64,000 nucleotides of DNA from Adenophora triphylla var. japonica (lineage: Eukaryota > Streptophyta > Magnoliopsida > Asterales > Campanulaceae): the NCBI GenBank assembly GCA_022495995.1, contig JAFEMH010002319.1, positions 290,586 to 354,585 of the forward strand, in the 5' to 3' direction. Below, piece after piece: positions 10,300 to 22,382 of this stretch; position 1 is the first letter of the stretch, and every line of letters begins with the position of its first letter. A program made the translations under genes and the position numbers. The notes beneath the pieces were generated by a model. That model saw nothing but the letters and a program-made list of their open reading frames with translations. It searched no databases and had not been told where the DNA came from.

Positions 10300-11810
10300 T
10301 AATGTGGTGGATTTTGTATAAATTATTTCCCTCTTTTTCCTATGTATTTTCATTCATTTTGATGTACTTTGGCTAGTTTTGATGTAATTGGAGCTTTATT
10401 TTCCATTTGAGCTTTTATTGTAATCCGGGGGTAAAGTAGTCGTACTTAGTTAGTTATTTTTCCGAATGTAATTTTGGTGCTTCAAAGTCATGCATCGAGT
10501 ATAAAAATTAGTAAAGTCAAAGTCAACCGAAGCGGAGGATAGATTCAGACTGCAATTTATGGAAGCGGATGTGATGTTTTGCATTGTTGAAAAGTCCAGG
10601 AATTAATGTGAAGAATTAAAAGATTGTAGGGATCAAACTGCAAGAAGCTGAAATTTCAAGGACCAAAGTGAAAGCAAGGATTTGGGAAATTAGAGTACTG
10701 TGCACGTGTGAGAAGTGATTTAGGAAATAAATTCAATTGCTACAACAAGGACCAATTAGTACGTAAGTGAGTGAATTTGGAAACTAATTATTCACTCAAC
10801 CAAGGAAAGGAATACAGGGACCAAGGCGTGTGAAGCTGGAAAGGCGCGTGGACCGTGGCAATTGAGGAGTGTTGACTGGCATTGGAATGGAGGAGATTAT
10901 TATTATTATTATTAAATTTTCTTTTTCTTTTTCTTTTTAGTTTTCCTTTTTAGTTTAGGTTTAGTATTTTTGATGGGGAGAAGTATTTATACTCCTTTTA
11001 ACTTCATAATTAGCGTCGGACTTTTTATTATCATTCTTCCATAGAGATTTCAGCAATTTTTATGGAGAACTAAATCCCTTGCTTCGGATTTGAATCTTGA
11101 ACCGTTTATTTAATTCAATTGAGGTATCGATTTCTTTATTCCTTAATCCCTATTCATAGTTTTACTTGTTTTAATTGATAAATCGTTTCTAGGGTTTTGA
11201 GATTTGATCACCCTCTTTTCCCTTGTAATTGATTTAATGCTAGTTTAATCTTAAGTCTCGTGTCGATTAGGATTTTTCACAAGTAGCATATTTGAGATTT
11301 ATGCATGTGTCATGGTAAATTGAGAATGGGGTAAAACTAGATTTTGTTCTATTTGCAAAAGAATAGTGAAATTCTTGATCTTAATTTCTTAAAGCTTTAT
11401 CAATCGATATTGTGAATCTAGACTGTGTCAGTTAGGTTTAGATATTGATTAGGGGAATAGGTGAGTGTGTCACCGCTATAACCATTAATACGGAAGAAAT
11501 AGGGATTGAAATACATCTCGGATCAAGTGAATGGGGAGGAAGGGAAAGAAATTATACCGATGATACTGGATTGATAAACGGGGACGTAAAACAAATCAAG
11601 TGCTTGCCTTTAATTGTTTTACAACTTAGTTTTTAATTCCCATTTTAGGAATTTAATAAAATCAATTTTAAACCCCCAATCTTGTCAAGTGACAATTGTG
11701 CAATTAAATAACCGTTCTTCAAAAAGGATCGACCCCTGGACTTGTCTTAGCTGCAATTTTGTAGCCGAGTCTTGGTAATTAATTTGTAGGCGTGCGACTT
11801 TAGCCTATCA
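10300..11810 (+). repeat. 5' LTR of Athila-type element (copy A)
   Basis: TAATGTGGTGG (first G mutated; TGATGTGG in the 3' LTR at 40454) to AGCCTATCA. 1,511 bp, near-identical to 34524-36032. It includes a TTA microsatellite near 10895 and a T-rich tract after it. Confidence 0.85.
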
Positions 11811-11815
11811 AATTT

Positions 11816-11834
11816 TGGCACCGTTGCCGGGGAA
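11816..11834 (+). other. Primer-binding site of Athila-type element (copy A)
   Basis: TGGCACCGTTGCCGGGGAA, one base away from the common plant Athila/Tat site TGGCGCCGTTGCCGGGGA, five bases after the LTR end. Copy B: 36038-36056. Confidence 0.75.
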
Positions 11835-11948
11835 CGGTGTTTACTTGTTTGCACTTTTATTCTTTTCTTAATCTTTTTCTTTTTCTTTTTCTTGTTTCCT
11901 GTTAATTACGCTTTATTATTATTGTTGTCTTGTGGTGTGGAACCTTTT

Positions 11949-13300
11949 ATGGTCCATACCCGTTCTGCTAATCAGTTTGCTAGTCCCTTTGCTCCAGAAA
12001 TTGAAAGATATTTTAGGTACAGGAGAAATTTGTAGCGAAACGAGATGAATAATAATAACGGCATGGGTGATAACGGTCCGGAGGTTGTGAACAATGGGGG
12101 TAATGGAAGAGGCAATAACAACCCCTCACCTCGGACATTGAGGCAAAGGATTGCTTCGAATTGGAATGAGCAACCGCAAGCAGTGTTATTTCCTGATTTA
12201 CCGGCCGGGGTTACTTTTGAGTTGAAGCCGGGGTTGTTGAACCAGTTACCCCATTTTAATGGGATACCAGGGGAGAATCTGAATCAACACATTGCCCAGT
12301 TTGTGCAGATATGCAAGAGCATGAGGCCGGCTGCATTGCCTCTTGAGCAGTTATTACTGAGGGCGTTTTCCTTTACTCTTAAGGATAACGCGAATACGTG
12401 GTACTATCACCTGCCACCCAACAGCATTACCTCTTGGCAGGAGTTGAAGGAGGTATTCCTTGATGAGTTCTTTCCTCCGCATCGATCAATGTTATGAAGA
12501 GGGATATCAAAGAATATGGAGCAAAGGGTCCGATGAATCACTATATGACTATCACAACCGGTTCTACAAGATCTCGTAAGTTGTCTCAGATCATGGCTTT
12601 GATGATGAGCAGCTTATTGTATACTTCTATGGAGGATTGACTATGCAGGACAAACGGTGGATAGATTCTGCTTGTGGAGGTAGTATTCTGAACAAAACTA
12701 CCAGGGATGCAGAGCAGTTGATAGAAGAATTGGCCAAAAGCACAAGGACTCATGGGAGGAGGTCTAGCGTTAGACAAGTCGGTCGCGGATCGAGTGATAC
12801 AACGAGTGATTTGAAGACCGAGTTGGCGGATGTGAAGAGTCTATCAAGACATTGGTTTTGGGTCAACAACCTCGTGCCTGCGGTATATGTAATAATGTGA
12901 CTCACCCGACTGATTCTTGTCCTACTCTTCGTACGGATGAGGTGGTAGATGTCAATGCAATAGGGTTCAATCAAAGAAGGTCGAGGCCACCGCAGTTCAA
13001 TTACAACGCTGCGAATAATGTTCACCCAAACCTTAGGTATGGTCCACTACAGGGACAACAAGGTTTCAGGCAGCCGTTCAATAATCAGCAGGGGTTTCAG
13101 CAGGGTCAGGAGTTTCAGGGAAATCAATATAATCGCATGCAGCACTGTTGGACAGAAGAACAGCAGCAGGACGGCCTACGAGAGGACATGGTTCTTAGTA
13201 GCGCAGAGCATGTCTACCATGAATGGAAACTTCCGTAAGTTCCGCAAAGAGACTAAATCGAGCATCGGCAATTTAGAGAGGCAAGTGAGTCGATTGCAGA
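11949..13300 (+). pseudogene. gag: Athila-type gag (copy A, frameshifted)
   Basis: Same protein as at 36171-36986 and beyond. The likely start ATG at 11949 (MVHTRSANQF) is followed after 28 codons by a TAG; the open part begins at 12045 (MNNNNGMGDNG). FSFTLKDNANTWYYHLPPNSITSW is the gag core. The frame is lost at 12494 and several more times to 13300, each time where copy B reads CAG or CTG: the Gln-rich stretch at 13130-13190 is especially damaged. The zinc knuckle C-x2-C-x4-H-x4-C lies at about 12878-12920. Confidence 0.75.
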
Positions 13301-13301
13301 G

Positions 13302-14165
13302 GTGGTAAAAATAGAGGCTAGAGAAGCAGCAAAGACTGTGCAACCCTCAAAGCAGAATGTTAGCGCAGTATATGTGAGGCGGAAGAAGAAATTTGATGGA
13401 CAGATGGTGCCGATAGAGCCTGAACAAAAGGTTGAAAAGAGGATTGAGCCAGAGTTAGAGGTGGAGAAGAAGGTGGAAGAGAAAATCCCTGAAGAGAAGT
13501 ATATTCAACCCATATTTCCTGTTTATGAGCCGCCGCACCTTTTCCTAAGCATTGAAGAGAGACACCTCAAAGGAGCCTGACAAGGCTATTTTTGATACTT
13601 TCAAGAGATTGGAGGTGAACATTCCATTTCTAGATCTTCTTCAGTCGGTTCCTAGGTATGCGAAGTTTTTGAAGGAGTTATGCACTATGAAGAGGAATCA
13701 GAAGGAGCGGAGTCAGAAAAAAGTGAAAGTGGTTGAGCATGTTAGTGTGGTTTATCAGAAAAAGATGCCCAAGAAGTGTAGTGATCCGGGCATGTTCGTG
13801 GTTCCTGTTTCATTTGGGGGTGGTCATGTTCATAATGCTATGCTCGATTTAGGAGCTTCAATCAATGTGATGCCAAATGCAGTGTTTGAAGATCTTAAGT
13901 TGGGTAAATTGGAGGACACTAGGGTGGTAATTCAGTTGGCAGACAAATCGAACGCATACCCTAAGGGGGTGGTTAGAGATGTGGAAGTGAAGGTCGGTGA
14001 TTTGGTATTTCCGACGGATTTCTTTGTTCTTGATATGGAGACTGATTTTGAGGCTCCCATTCTATTAGGGAGACCATTTATGTCCACTTCTGACACCAAG
14101 CTTGATGTGAAAAATGGCTCATTAACTATGGAATTTGATGGGAAAGTGGTGAGTTTTAATATGTT
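13302..14165 (+). pseudogene. Athila-type protease (copy A, truncated)
   Basis: Aspartic protease with LDLGASINVMP and PILLGRPFMST, as in copy B. A frameshift at about 13535-13555 interrupts it. The apparent ORF running on to 14331 crosses the duplication junction at 14165/14166, so its last ~55 residues (after SFNML) are unrelated antisense-ORF sequence. Confidence 0.8.
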
Positions 14166-14643
14166 GATGAGCTCCTTGGGGCCGACTCCGTCATCTGAGG
14201 CCATCTCGGCTTCTTGTTCAGGTGTTAGATCGAAGAAGAGAGAGTTACAACGAGAGATAAATCAAGCATTAATTCACAAGTATCATAAACGAGGAAAGAG
14301 TAATTACATCCTACGATGCCTTCCTCTCTAAGGCATTGATCCGGGGGGTCAAGTTTGCAACGAGCACGGCCAAGATAAAAGACCATATCGGGATGGACTC
14401 TCCATTCTTTAAATCTTCTCCCCTAGTTACGGACGAGAGGCACCACGCCGTCCCTCGGTCCCGACATCAACCCAGCCTTAAACATAATACCTATCATCGG
14501 CTTCCAATGCCGACCACTCGAGCAAGCCCACCTTGACAAAATCGGTAAGCCAATTAATCAAAGCCGAGGTCCATTCGGCTTGGGTCACTTTCTTGGGTAC
14601 CTGAGGCTCATCAAGAAGAGGGGAACTCCCACTTGCCGGCTTT

Positions 14644-15594
14644 CTACCCTAATAACATGGTTATCACAATAAGCCTAGTGTCTTTGATGTAGCCGATGTT
14701 GAAGAAGTGGTGGAAGAGCGCTTGGGTAGGCTCAAAACCTAAACTACGACACAAGATAATAAAGCTTACGAGGACCCTAGTCTGTTGGATCCCAAAGATA
14801 GCCTGGATGGCTCTTAGGTCTCCTAGGAACTCGTTGATGAAAGGGTCCAATGGGAGACGAAGTCCCCGCCGAAACCGCTTAAAGTAGAAATGGACATGGC
14901 TATCATTATAATAAAAACATGTCTTTCTCTCCCTCAGTCTCAAAAGTGGGACGGCCGACGTAAGTTAACCTATACTCGTTCCTATCCACCCGTATTTCGA
15001 GTATAGGACCTCCAACATGGGATCCCCGGCCTTGACTGGCTTAGCTCTGGGGGTAGCTCTACCTCGGCCTCCTATACCTCGCCCACCTATCCTCATCCTC
15101 GTCCCTCTACCTCGCTCTCCTTCGATGAAGGCATCTACTATTTGGGTGGACGTGGAGGCTTCACTCCCTCCTCCCGTCATATCTCGCAAAAGGCCGAGGA
15201 ACAAGAATAAGTTAAATCATCCAAGACTGATGTCAAGATGGGGAAGAGGAATGCCCCTCCTCGTCGTTTACAATAAGGCCGAGGAGGGAGCCTTACCACT
15301 CAAACGAAGACGATCAAGGTGATCTGAAGCCGGGTAAAACAAATTGATGTGCTCAATCATCTCGGCTCTACTCTCAAATAACACTATACTGAGGGACAAC
15401 GAGTCGACTCTGTCTATCCTCGTCTTGTCCGGATACTGGATGTACATCCTCGTACATCCATACCTCGTCAACATGTCTCCTATCTCTGCCAAGTTCACCA
15501 GCAACCATGGTCCTCTCTCTCTCCGGTAAACCCTCAGGTTGCCCTTGTGGTACCCATAATGGAATCGAGGGGTATGGTCCCAAGAGCGTGCCAT
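14644..15594 (-). pseudogene. Antisense extra ORF of Tat-A
   Basis: Three open pieces on the minus strand. 15268-15594 starts MARSWDHTPRFHYGYHKGNL, 14965-15204 is a Gly/Arg-rich linker, and 14644-14943 contains LRLPLDPFINEFLGDL and RVLVSFIILCRSLGFEP. The last motif set matches the 'putative gypsy-type transposase' domain (PF04195) found in plant Tat extra ORFs, and closely resembles the ORF at 45393-45791 of Tat-B. Breaks between pieces may be introns or decay. The function of these ORFs is unknown. The family assignment is from memory of motifs, not a search. Confidence 0.6.
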
Positions 15595-16280
15595 TTCTAA
15601 ACTAAGGGTTCAAGAACTTTTATCAAGGCAAGGAATTCAAGAAAAGTTTCAAAAGGGGCAACAATGGCGGATTCTAACAATCAAGTTCGAATAAAACCCA
15701 AGAGATTGCACATTAAAACATTGATTCAAGAAAATCAAAAACAAGCTTTAAGGGTTCAACAATGGCGGGTTCGAAACTCAAAACCCAACCAAAACCCTAG
15801 AAAACGTGAAGAAATTGCAAAATCGAAGATGAAAATATAAAGGGAGAAGAAATATACCTGATTTTGTGAAGACAAACTAAATCGAACGGTGAATCGGATG
15901 TTTCTGGAGATTCTGGGTAACTCGGATGCTCAAGAACACGATGAGTTTTTCAAAACTTATGGTTTCGCTCTCAAATGCCTGGAATGGTAAAAAGAAAATT
16001 TGAAAAGGGGTTTTGTTTATATACTCACTCAGACGGGTAAAACCCGAAAATAAAATGGGTCAATGGGTATGGCGCCCCCTAAAGATTAAATGTGGTGGTG
16101 GTTTCCAAGGCTCATGTCGAGCATAGTGGACCACGCCTTATCATGGTACCGAATAACCTAGGATAATGGAATGACACATTTGAAGCGACATTGACACGTG
16201 GCAACCTATTCGTACTCTTATAAGCCGATGATCCAGATGACTTTCTCCTCGTCATAGCCAAGCTAGAAAGTCGTGGGTCA

Positions 16281-17132
16281 CCGAACAAGATAAACCGAGA
16301 TACGAACATGGGCTTGTCTGGGTCAGGCCCAAGTGGATTGGGCTATAAACATAATCCATCAAATATCAAGTTACGAGGTAAGACATGGGCTTCCTCGTCA
16401 CTCTACCTCGGCATCAACAAGGCCGACCAAGGCTCAGCAAACAGGCATAAACAAAGCCCAACTCAAAGGGCCGAGGAGACCTCCCTCGTAGGCCGAGATC
16501 CTCTCCCTTGAGGACGAGGTGCCTCCCTCGGCCTTGATGTTGACACGACGGGCTCCACTTATTTCTCATCCCTTCCCGGCTCATCATGGACCGAGTTGGC
16601 CATGTATGACGAGGAGAGGAAAGTTTGTACCTCGGCATACCAACCTATGATGAGGAAAGGAATATTTGCATCTCGGCATATAGGCGTATGACGAGGAAAG
16701 GAATTCCTGCATCTCGGCTTTCCGGCAGAGCAGTCCTTGCAATCCTATTCCAACCAGGACAATAAGCAGTTATAATCCAATCAGGATTGTACCCTCCTGT
16801 ACCAATTCAAGTCAAATAAGGACTCTCTAGCAGATATAATCCTCCTAGAATTATACCTTATCTCTTTACAGTTCAAGTTCAACATGGATTCTACCAATCC
16901 ATCACTATAAATACAAGTCATTATTTCCATATTTTGGTACGTTAATTATTTGACTCGAAACTCTGTCAAATTATTTTCTATCTCTACAAACCGTGAACTT
17001 ACTCTCACGCCGGAGGGCCTTCGCCGGTGAAGCCCCGGCTTAGTTTACGTGTTTTGTCTTATTTTCAGGCTAAGCAATCGCCATAGTACAACCGATCGCT
17101 TGAATTTGGTCTGATTCGACTTTTTGGCATCA
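16281..17132 (+). repeat. 3' LTR of Tat-A (copy B)
   Basis: Same as 379-1230. The first bases read CCGAACAAG where copy A has CTGAACAGT, another CTG/CAG difference. TATA-like CTATAAATA at 16905-16913. Confidence 0.65.
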
Positions 17133-17761
17133 TCATTATTATAAATTCTTGTCAAAATTTAATCAGATTAGCCACTAAAAAGTGGGATTAGGGGATAGAT
17201 TATTTATTTATACTTGTAATCGGATCAGGTATCACTCATGCATGAGTTTCTGCTACTGCGTTCTTCATGGCATATTTTGTAGTGAATAATTAAGGAAATT
17301 TTTATGCAAGAATGCTACAACAAAACTCATGCAAAAAACGATGTTGATCCCTTGTAATAATCATTCTAAAGGAGTTGTAAAAATGTACAAAGAAGTAAAA
17401 GAATGACTCATTTTAATGGAGACGAAATGTGTCAAAAGTTGTTACAAAATTCTCAATAAGAGTATTCTTTTGCTATTTTGTTTACTTACAAATTAGTCTA
17501 GTATTATTATTAATCTAATTGGCGTTAGATTAAATAAAATATATAACTCATTTTACCCTTTCATATTAAGAGTGACACAAATTTTATTTAATATTAATTG
17601 TACAATAACTTTTCTGATTAGTCAAACAAAAAATCTACTAAAAATTGATGTTCAGAAAAAAAAATGAAATTAAATAAATTTAGGGGCTTGAGGTGCATTT
17701 TTTAACTTGTTTTTAACGATTAATTGAAAGAAGATTTAAATTACAACACAAATATATATAA
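17133..17761. other. AT-rich flank without a gene (copy B)
   Basis: Duplicate of 1231-1860. No gene or RNA seen. Confidence 0.5.
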
Positions 17762-19117
17762 GGGGTTTTTATCAATAAAATCTTGAAATGTGGTAAAATT
17801 TATCAATAAAAACAGATTTTTTTCGAAACTCGTCAATAAGTCCCTGCTAAAATTGTGAACAGAAATATCCATAACTGCAATTCACATACTAAGTTCCATC
17901 GTCTACAGCTCATCCCTCACACACACACACTAGTGGCAGTTTTCCAAAATCTAAATCGGTAGGTAACTGTCACCACTCACCAATCTTCATCCACGACGGA
18001 ATCCTCGCTCCCCACATCCAACTCCGGTCTCTTCAGCTAATCCAGTCAAACAAACCAATTCAACTAGATGTCGCCGTTGACTGCTGTCACCGGTCAACTA
18101 GTGAAAAGTATAAGGAGACCTCGAATGGTTCCGTCAATGAATACCATCATCAATCATCTTTCTCTTCTTCCATCAGGGATGTTTATTACAGGTTCGCTTC
18201 TCTACGTCCATCTATCTATGATAGTGTATCTATTTATAATCATGTGTACAGTTGCAATTTACATTCAATTTTAAGTATTGTGTTGATTTGGTGTTCTTAT
18301 AGTAGACACTGATTTGGAATTTTTGTGATCTTGGTGCATCCACAGTTAATTTGAAACAATTTTATTTATTGTTCTCTCCTTGATTGATTTGTTTTTTTGG
18401 ACATATGTTGAACTATTGAAACCAATCAAGAACTAATGCTTGAATTTAAATAAATGTGAAATAGAATTGGTTTATTTTATAACTGTGTTGGTTTATGTTA
18501 TAAACTGGGAATTCTATTTCACATTAATGTTTTATAGGTTTTCACAGTTGTTCGTCCTCATGCGTTGTTTGTGAAATAACTGTGATATGTATTTCACAGT
18601 TATTTTGCTTAAACAACTGATAATTTTGAACTGTGATGTGTATTTCACAGTTATTTTGGTTAGAGTTGGTGAACAACTAATATTTCTCATGAAACTTGGA
18701 CACAAGTTTTGGTATAAATAACTGTGAATTCTATTTAACAGTTATTTAAATAACTGTGAAATAGAATTGGTTTATGTTATAACTGTGTTGGTTTATGTTA
18801 TAAACTCAGAATTCTATTTCACGTTAATGTTTTATAGGTTTTCACAGTTGTTCATGATTAGAGTTGGTTTATGTTATAACTGTGTTGAAGATTTTTCAGT
18901 TATTTATGTTATTATTTTAAACAACAGTAAGGCAAATTTCACATTTTTTAGTGTTTTTATTAACTGGAAGAAAAGGAATAGAGAGAAGAAGTGAGGGAGA
19001 ATGTATAGGGAGTGCGAAGCATCAAATCCTAATTTTCACCCATCAATCACAGAAGGCGTTGGTACGTGCGAGAATTGCAGTTAGGGATATTTTTGTTCAC
19101 AATTTTAGCAGGGACTT
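17762..19117. mobile_element. MULE-like element, left part (copy B)
   Basis: Duplicate of 1861-3215, with more substitutions in the left inverted end than elsewhere (for example ATCAATAAAATC for ACCAATAAAACC). It keeps the palindromic array (18438-18862) and ends at the Tat-B 5' LTR. In this copy the right arm is the piece at 62589-62670. Confidence 0.55.
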
Positions 19118-20685
19118 TGAACGGACTAAAAGTGTCGAGCTGGGCTCAGCGAGTAAAGCCCAATCTTCAACATATATTTGCCCCCACATGCTCAGTGGGC
19201 CAGGCCCAATTATTATCAGGCCCAAGGTCCATCTCCACGATCCGTCGACTTAAGCTCATTGTCCGACCTCCTCAGGTCCCGACCTAGCTTGGTCCGACTC
19301 TACGATCCATATATTATTCGGGTACAATCCAGCCCTACCCATCAGTCAGGTCGACCTATACTCCATAGTCTGTAACGCCCCGAGCCCGAAGACCGGGTCG
19401 GAACGCTATCAGATTTGACGGACTATCCCCACAAACCACCACAAGTCTTTCCAGCACGTGTTGTCCTCACTTACGTGCTCACTGAGAAACTTCCCAGTGG
19501 GTCACCCATCCTAGAATTTCCCCAGGTCAAGCAAGCTTAACCTTGGAGTCCTTATAGGATGAGCTTCCGAAAAGAAGATGCATCTTGGTGATATGAGTAG
19601 CACTAATCAAATCATATCAAACATATCAGGCACACACATTTTTGGGGGCGCCACAATCTCCCCCACTTAGGATCCTTGTCGTCCCCGGCAAGGCCTACTT
19701 GGAAACCCCGGGCAGTGTGGATCCAAGAGGGGCTCGTACGGATTCAAGAGGTGACTCCCACCGACTCCGCGGTGTGTACTTTGTTCCGCACAGCACTTTG
19801 CTCCACACTTCCGGCCGGGTCCCGCTCTGATACCATTTGTAACGCCCCGAGCCCGAAGACCGGGTCGAAACGCTATCAGATTTGACGGACTATCCCCACA
19901 AACCACCACAAGTCTTTCCAGCACGTGTTGTCCTCACTTACGTGCTCACTGAGAAACTTCCCAGTGGGTCACCCATCCTAGAATTTTCCCAGGTCAAGCA
20001 CGCTTAATCGGGTCGAAACGCTATCAGATTTGACGGACTATCCCCACAAACCACCATAAGTCTTTCCAGCACGTGTTGTCCTCACTTACGTGCTCACTGA
20101 GAAACTTCCCAGTGGGTCACCCATCCTAGAATTTCCCCAGGTCAAGCACGCTTAACCTTGGAGTCCTTATAGGATGAGCTTTCGAAAAGAAGATGCATCT
20201 TGGTGATATGAGTAGCACTAATCAAATCATATCAAACATATCAGGCACACACATTTTTGGGGGCGCCACATAGTCGACCTCGACCTACATCTCTGTGTCG
20301 ACCTACAGAGTCCTGGCGTACACACAATTCTTAGCGTGACGAAACTCCCTACAAATCAGGAGTTATTTATGGATCAGATCTCTAAATACTTATCTGTTCC
20401 TCAAATTAAGGGATTTCAAGCAATCCTACTACAATTATATCTCTCATCAACAACTATAAATACAAGGCAACATCAACCGTTCCAAAGTAATTGCTTTTTG
20501 ATTATTTGAGAATACATTGTTCCTTATAATTATTTAGCTCTCATACACATACTTACTCTCACGCCCGAGGGTCTTCGCTGGAGACCATTCCGACTAGTCG
20601 TAGGTTTCGTGTTTCAGGTCAAGAAGCCAGGAGATTGATCGTGCCACGTGGACGGAGATTGATCAGCACGATTCTTGCAGCATCA
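19118..20685 (+). repeat. 5' LTR of Tat-B, interrupted by Cassandra (copy B)
   Basis: Same as 3216-4789: TGAACGGAC to GCAGCATCA, with the Cassandra at 19371-20270. TATA-like CTATAAATA at 20454-20462, primer-binding site at 20689-20706. Confidence 0.8.
19371..20270 (-). mobile_element. Cassandra-type TRIM (copy B)
   Basis: 900 bp, TSD TAGTC at 19366-19370 and 20271-20275. LTRs 19371-19655 and 19838-20270, the second with the doubled 5S segment (units at 19862 and 20010). Here the 5S-like parts read closer to the plant 5S consensus (CACTGGGAAGT) than in copy A, so copy B is probably the better sequence. Confidence 0.88.
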
Positions 20686-20747
20686 GTTTGGTTCCATTGC
20701 CGAGAATCGTGCATTCTTGACCTTGAAAATCTTTACAGTCCACAACC

Positions 20748-22346
20748 ATGGTAACTTCTGATGGCCACGTTTCTGAAGCCTCGAATGAGCACAACCAGGG
20801 AAACACTAATGCTAATGTCAATGTTGGAGATCGCAACGTCAATTTGCCTCCTCCCCCTCCGCCTCGTCATCACACTAGGGCGACGCGTTCTAACAGTGTT
20901 GCTGATGGCAAGGGTTTGCCAGATGGTAGGAGAGGAGAGAAATGACCTATGGTCGAGAGAGAAGTGCAACCTCCTCCAAAGCGTCCCCAAACAGGGCGAA
21001 TGGCTGCATGTGATAGGGCAGGTCCCTCAACCAATCCCCTTAGCAAAAAGGAGATGATTGTGGAATGAACCAGAATTCTAGCAGAGCTAATAGCAATTGA
21101 GGAGGAATCCGAGCAGTCGACGAAGGTTAGAAAGGGCGGCTCCTCCGAAGTGTCAAACAGCAGACGGGACAGAGTGTTCAGCAGAATGGAAGGGCCATGA
21201 CAAATGAGGAATGCAGAATTGTGAAGTGATCTATCCGCACGCACATGCCTATCCCCAATGACGACCTGAGAAGTCATCTCAACACAAATAGTTTGTGATG
21301 AAAGGCGCAGGTCGCCAATTAATTCTGTGAGGTCGCCCTCTCACAGAGATAGAAGGAGCAGACAGATAACTCCCCCTAGGGATGACAGGCACAGGGCCAA
21401 CTCGAGGAGGGAGCCTCACCGGGAAGAGAGGCAAAGACCCAATGACATCACTCATGCTAGGGACGGCTCGCCAGATGCTAGGGAATGGCTTCAATGGAAG
21501 AAAAAGTTTGAACAATGGGAGGCTAACAAGAAAGATGATGCTGGAAAGGGCGAACGAGGCCATAATTTTGCTCTTCGTCCCTTGGCTAAGGAGTTGCTCG
21601 ATCGACGACCTCCCCCAGGTTTCAGATTGCCCGTCCTGGAAAAATATTTAGGTGCAACCAATGCCAAAAGTCATATACAGCATTTAGAGGCTACTATGTG
21701 TTTTGTCTCCAACGAGGACGACATGATGTGTAAGGCACTTACTAGCACTCTCACCGGGGCAGCTCTCACTTGGTTTAACGGCTTGGCACCAGGTTGCATC
21801 TCGACTTGGTATTATATGAGGAAGAAATTCTTAGATCGCTTCTCGACAGCTAGAGCTCGGAAGATGACAGTCGCCGACTTGAATAACTTGGTACAAGGAA
21901 AGAATGAAAGCTCGATGAGCTATTATACCAAATTCAAGGAGATGGTTGAAAAAATTGAGGAGGACCTTACAGACAGGGAGGTAATCAATTGTTTCAGAAA
22001 TGGGGTAACCTCTGAGGATTTGGACTACGAGCTGACAGTTCGGACCGTGACTACTCGACAAAAGCTATTCAAGAAAGCTTATAATGTAGCGCTGGCTGAA
22101 GAAAGAAAAGAAAAGAAAAGTGGTAAAGGCCCCAAGGCTGAGGTCGCTGATAGTGATAAGAAGGACACAGCCAAGAATGGGGGGAACAACAAAAATGGCA
22201 AGAACAGAACTAGGGCGACTGAGAAAGTTCCCAAAGCCTTCACTCCTTTGACAGTGAGTCGAACAGAGATTATGAATACAGTCGAGTTGGGCCCACCTGC
22301 CCCTATGAACCCAGGAAATAAGTTCAGAAGGGATAACAGCAAGTAA
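20748..22346 (+). pseudogene. gag: Tat-B gag (copy B)
   Basis: The likely start is ATG 20748 (MVTSDGHVSEAS, then a run of prolines). The leader 20943-21270 carries in-frame stops. The main frame (21327-22346, 339 codons, open upstream to ~21270) has an Arg/Ser-rich N-part, the gag domain (about residues 95-215; LPVLEKYLGATN, LTWFNGLAPGCISTW, FLDRFSTARARKM) and a Lys/Asn-rich tail. It is continuous over the point where copy A is frameshifted. It ends at a TAA where copy A has TAC, just before the zinc knuckle CDYH...GH...C, so the nucleocapsid part is cut off here. Confidence 0.8.
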
Positions 22347-22382
22347 TGCGACTATCACAAAGTTACAGGCCACACTACTAAA

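Larger units (their letters stand above)
1..14165. repeat. Copy A of a ~15.9-kb direct duplication
   Basis: Base 1 onward matches base 15903 onward at a near-constant offset of ~15.9 kb. Both copies hold the same order: Tat-A 3' LTR, MULE-like element, Tat-B 5' LTR with the same Cassandra insertion and TSD, Tat-B gag and pol, and the Athila-type element. The match stops within the Athila-type protease at 14165/14166, where copy A jumps to antisense-ORF sequence of Tat-A. Copy A lacks the Copia element found in copy B. Its left end lies outside the window. Shared insertion sites show common descent; whether the duplication is biological or an assembly artefact is open. Confidence 0.88.
10300..14165 (+). 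mobile_element. Athila-type gag-protease element, truncated (copy A)
   Basis: Holds the 5' LTR, primer-binding site, gag and most of protease of the element complete at 34524-41959. It is lost at 14165 because of the duplication breakpoint, so there is no 3' LTR in copy A. Confidence 0.85.
14166..17132 (+). mobile_element. 3' part of Tat-A Gypsy retrotransposon (copy B)
   Basis: Holds the antisense extra ORF (14644-15594, minus strand), its upstream region 15595-16280 with no gene, and the 3' LTR 16281-17132. Its position, antisense between pol and 3' LTR, is as described for Grande and other Tat elements. Bases 14166-14643 appear to be the 3' part of the antisense gene and contain no clear domain. 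Confidence 0.7.

Noticed and set aside
13552..14331. 259-codon ORF as a single novel protein
   Set aside because: It is a chimera over the duplication junction at 14165; its C-terminal part is unrelated antisense sequence.
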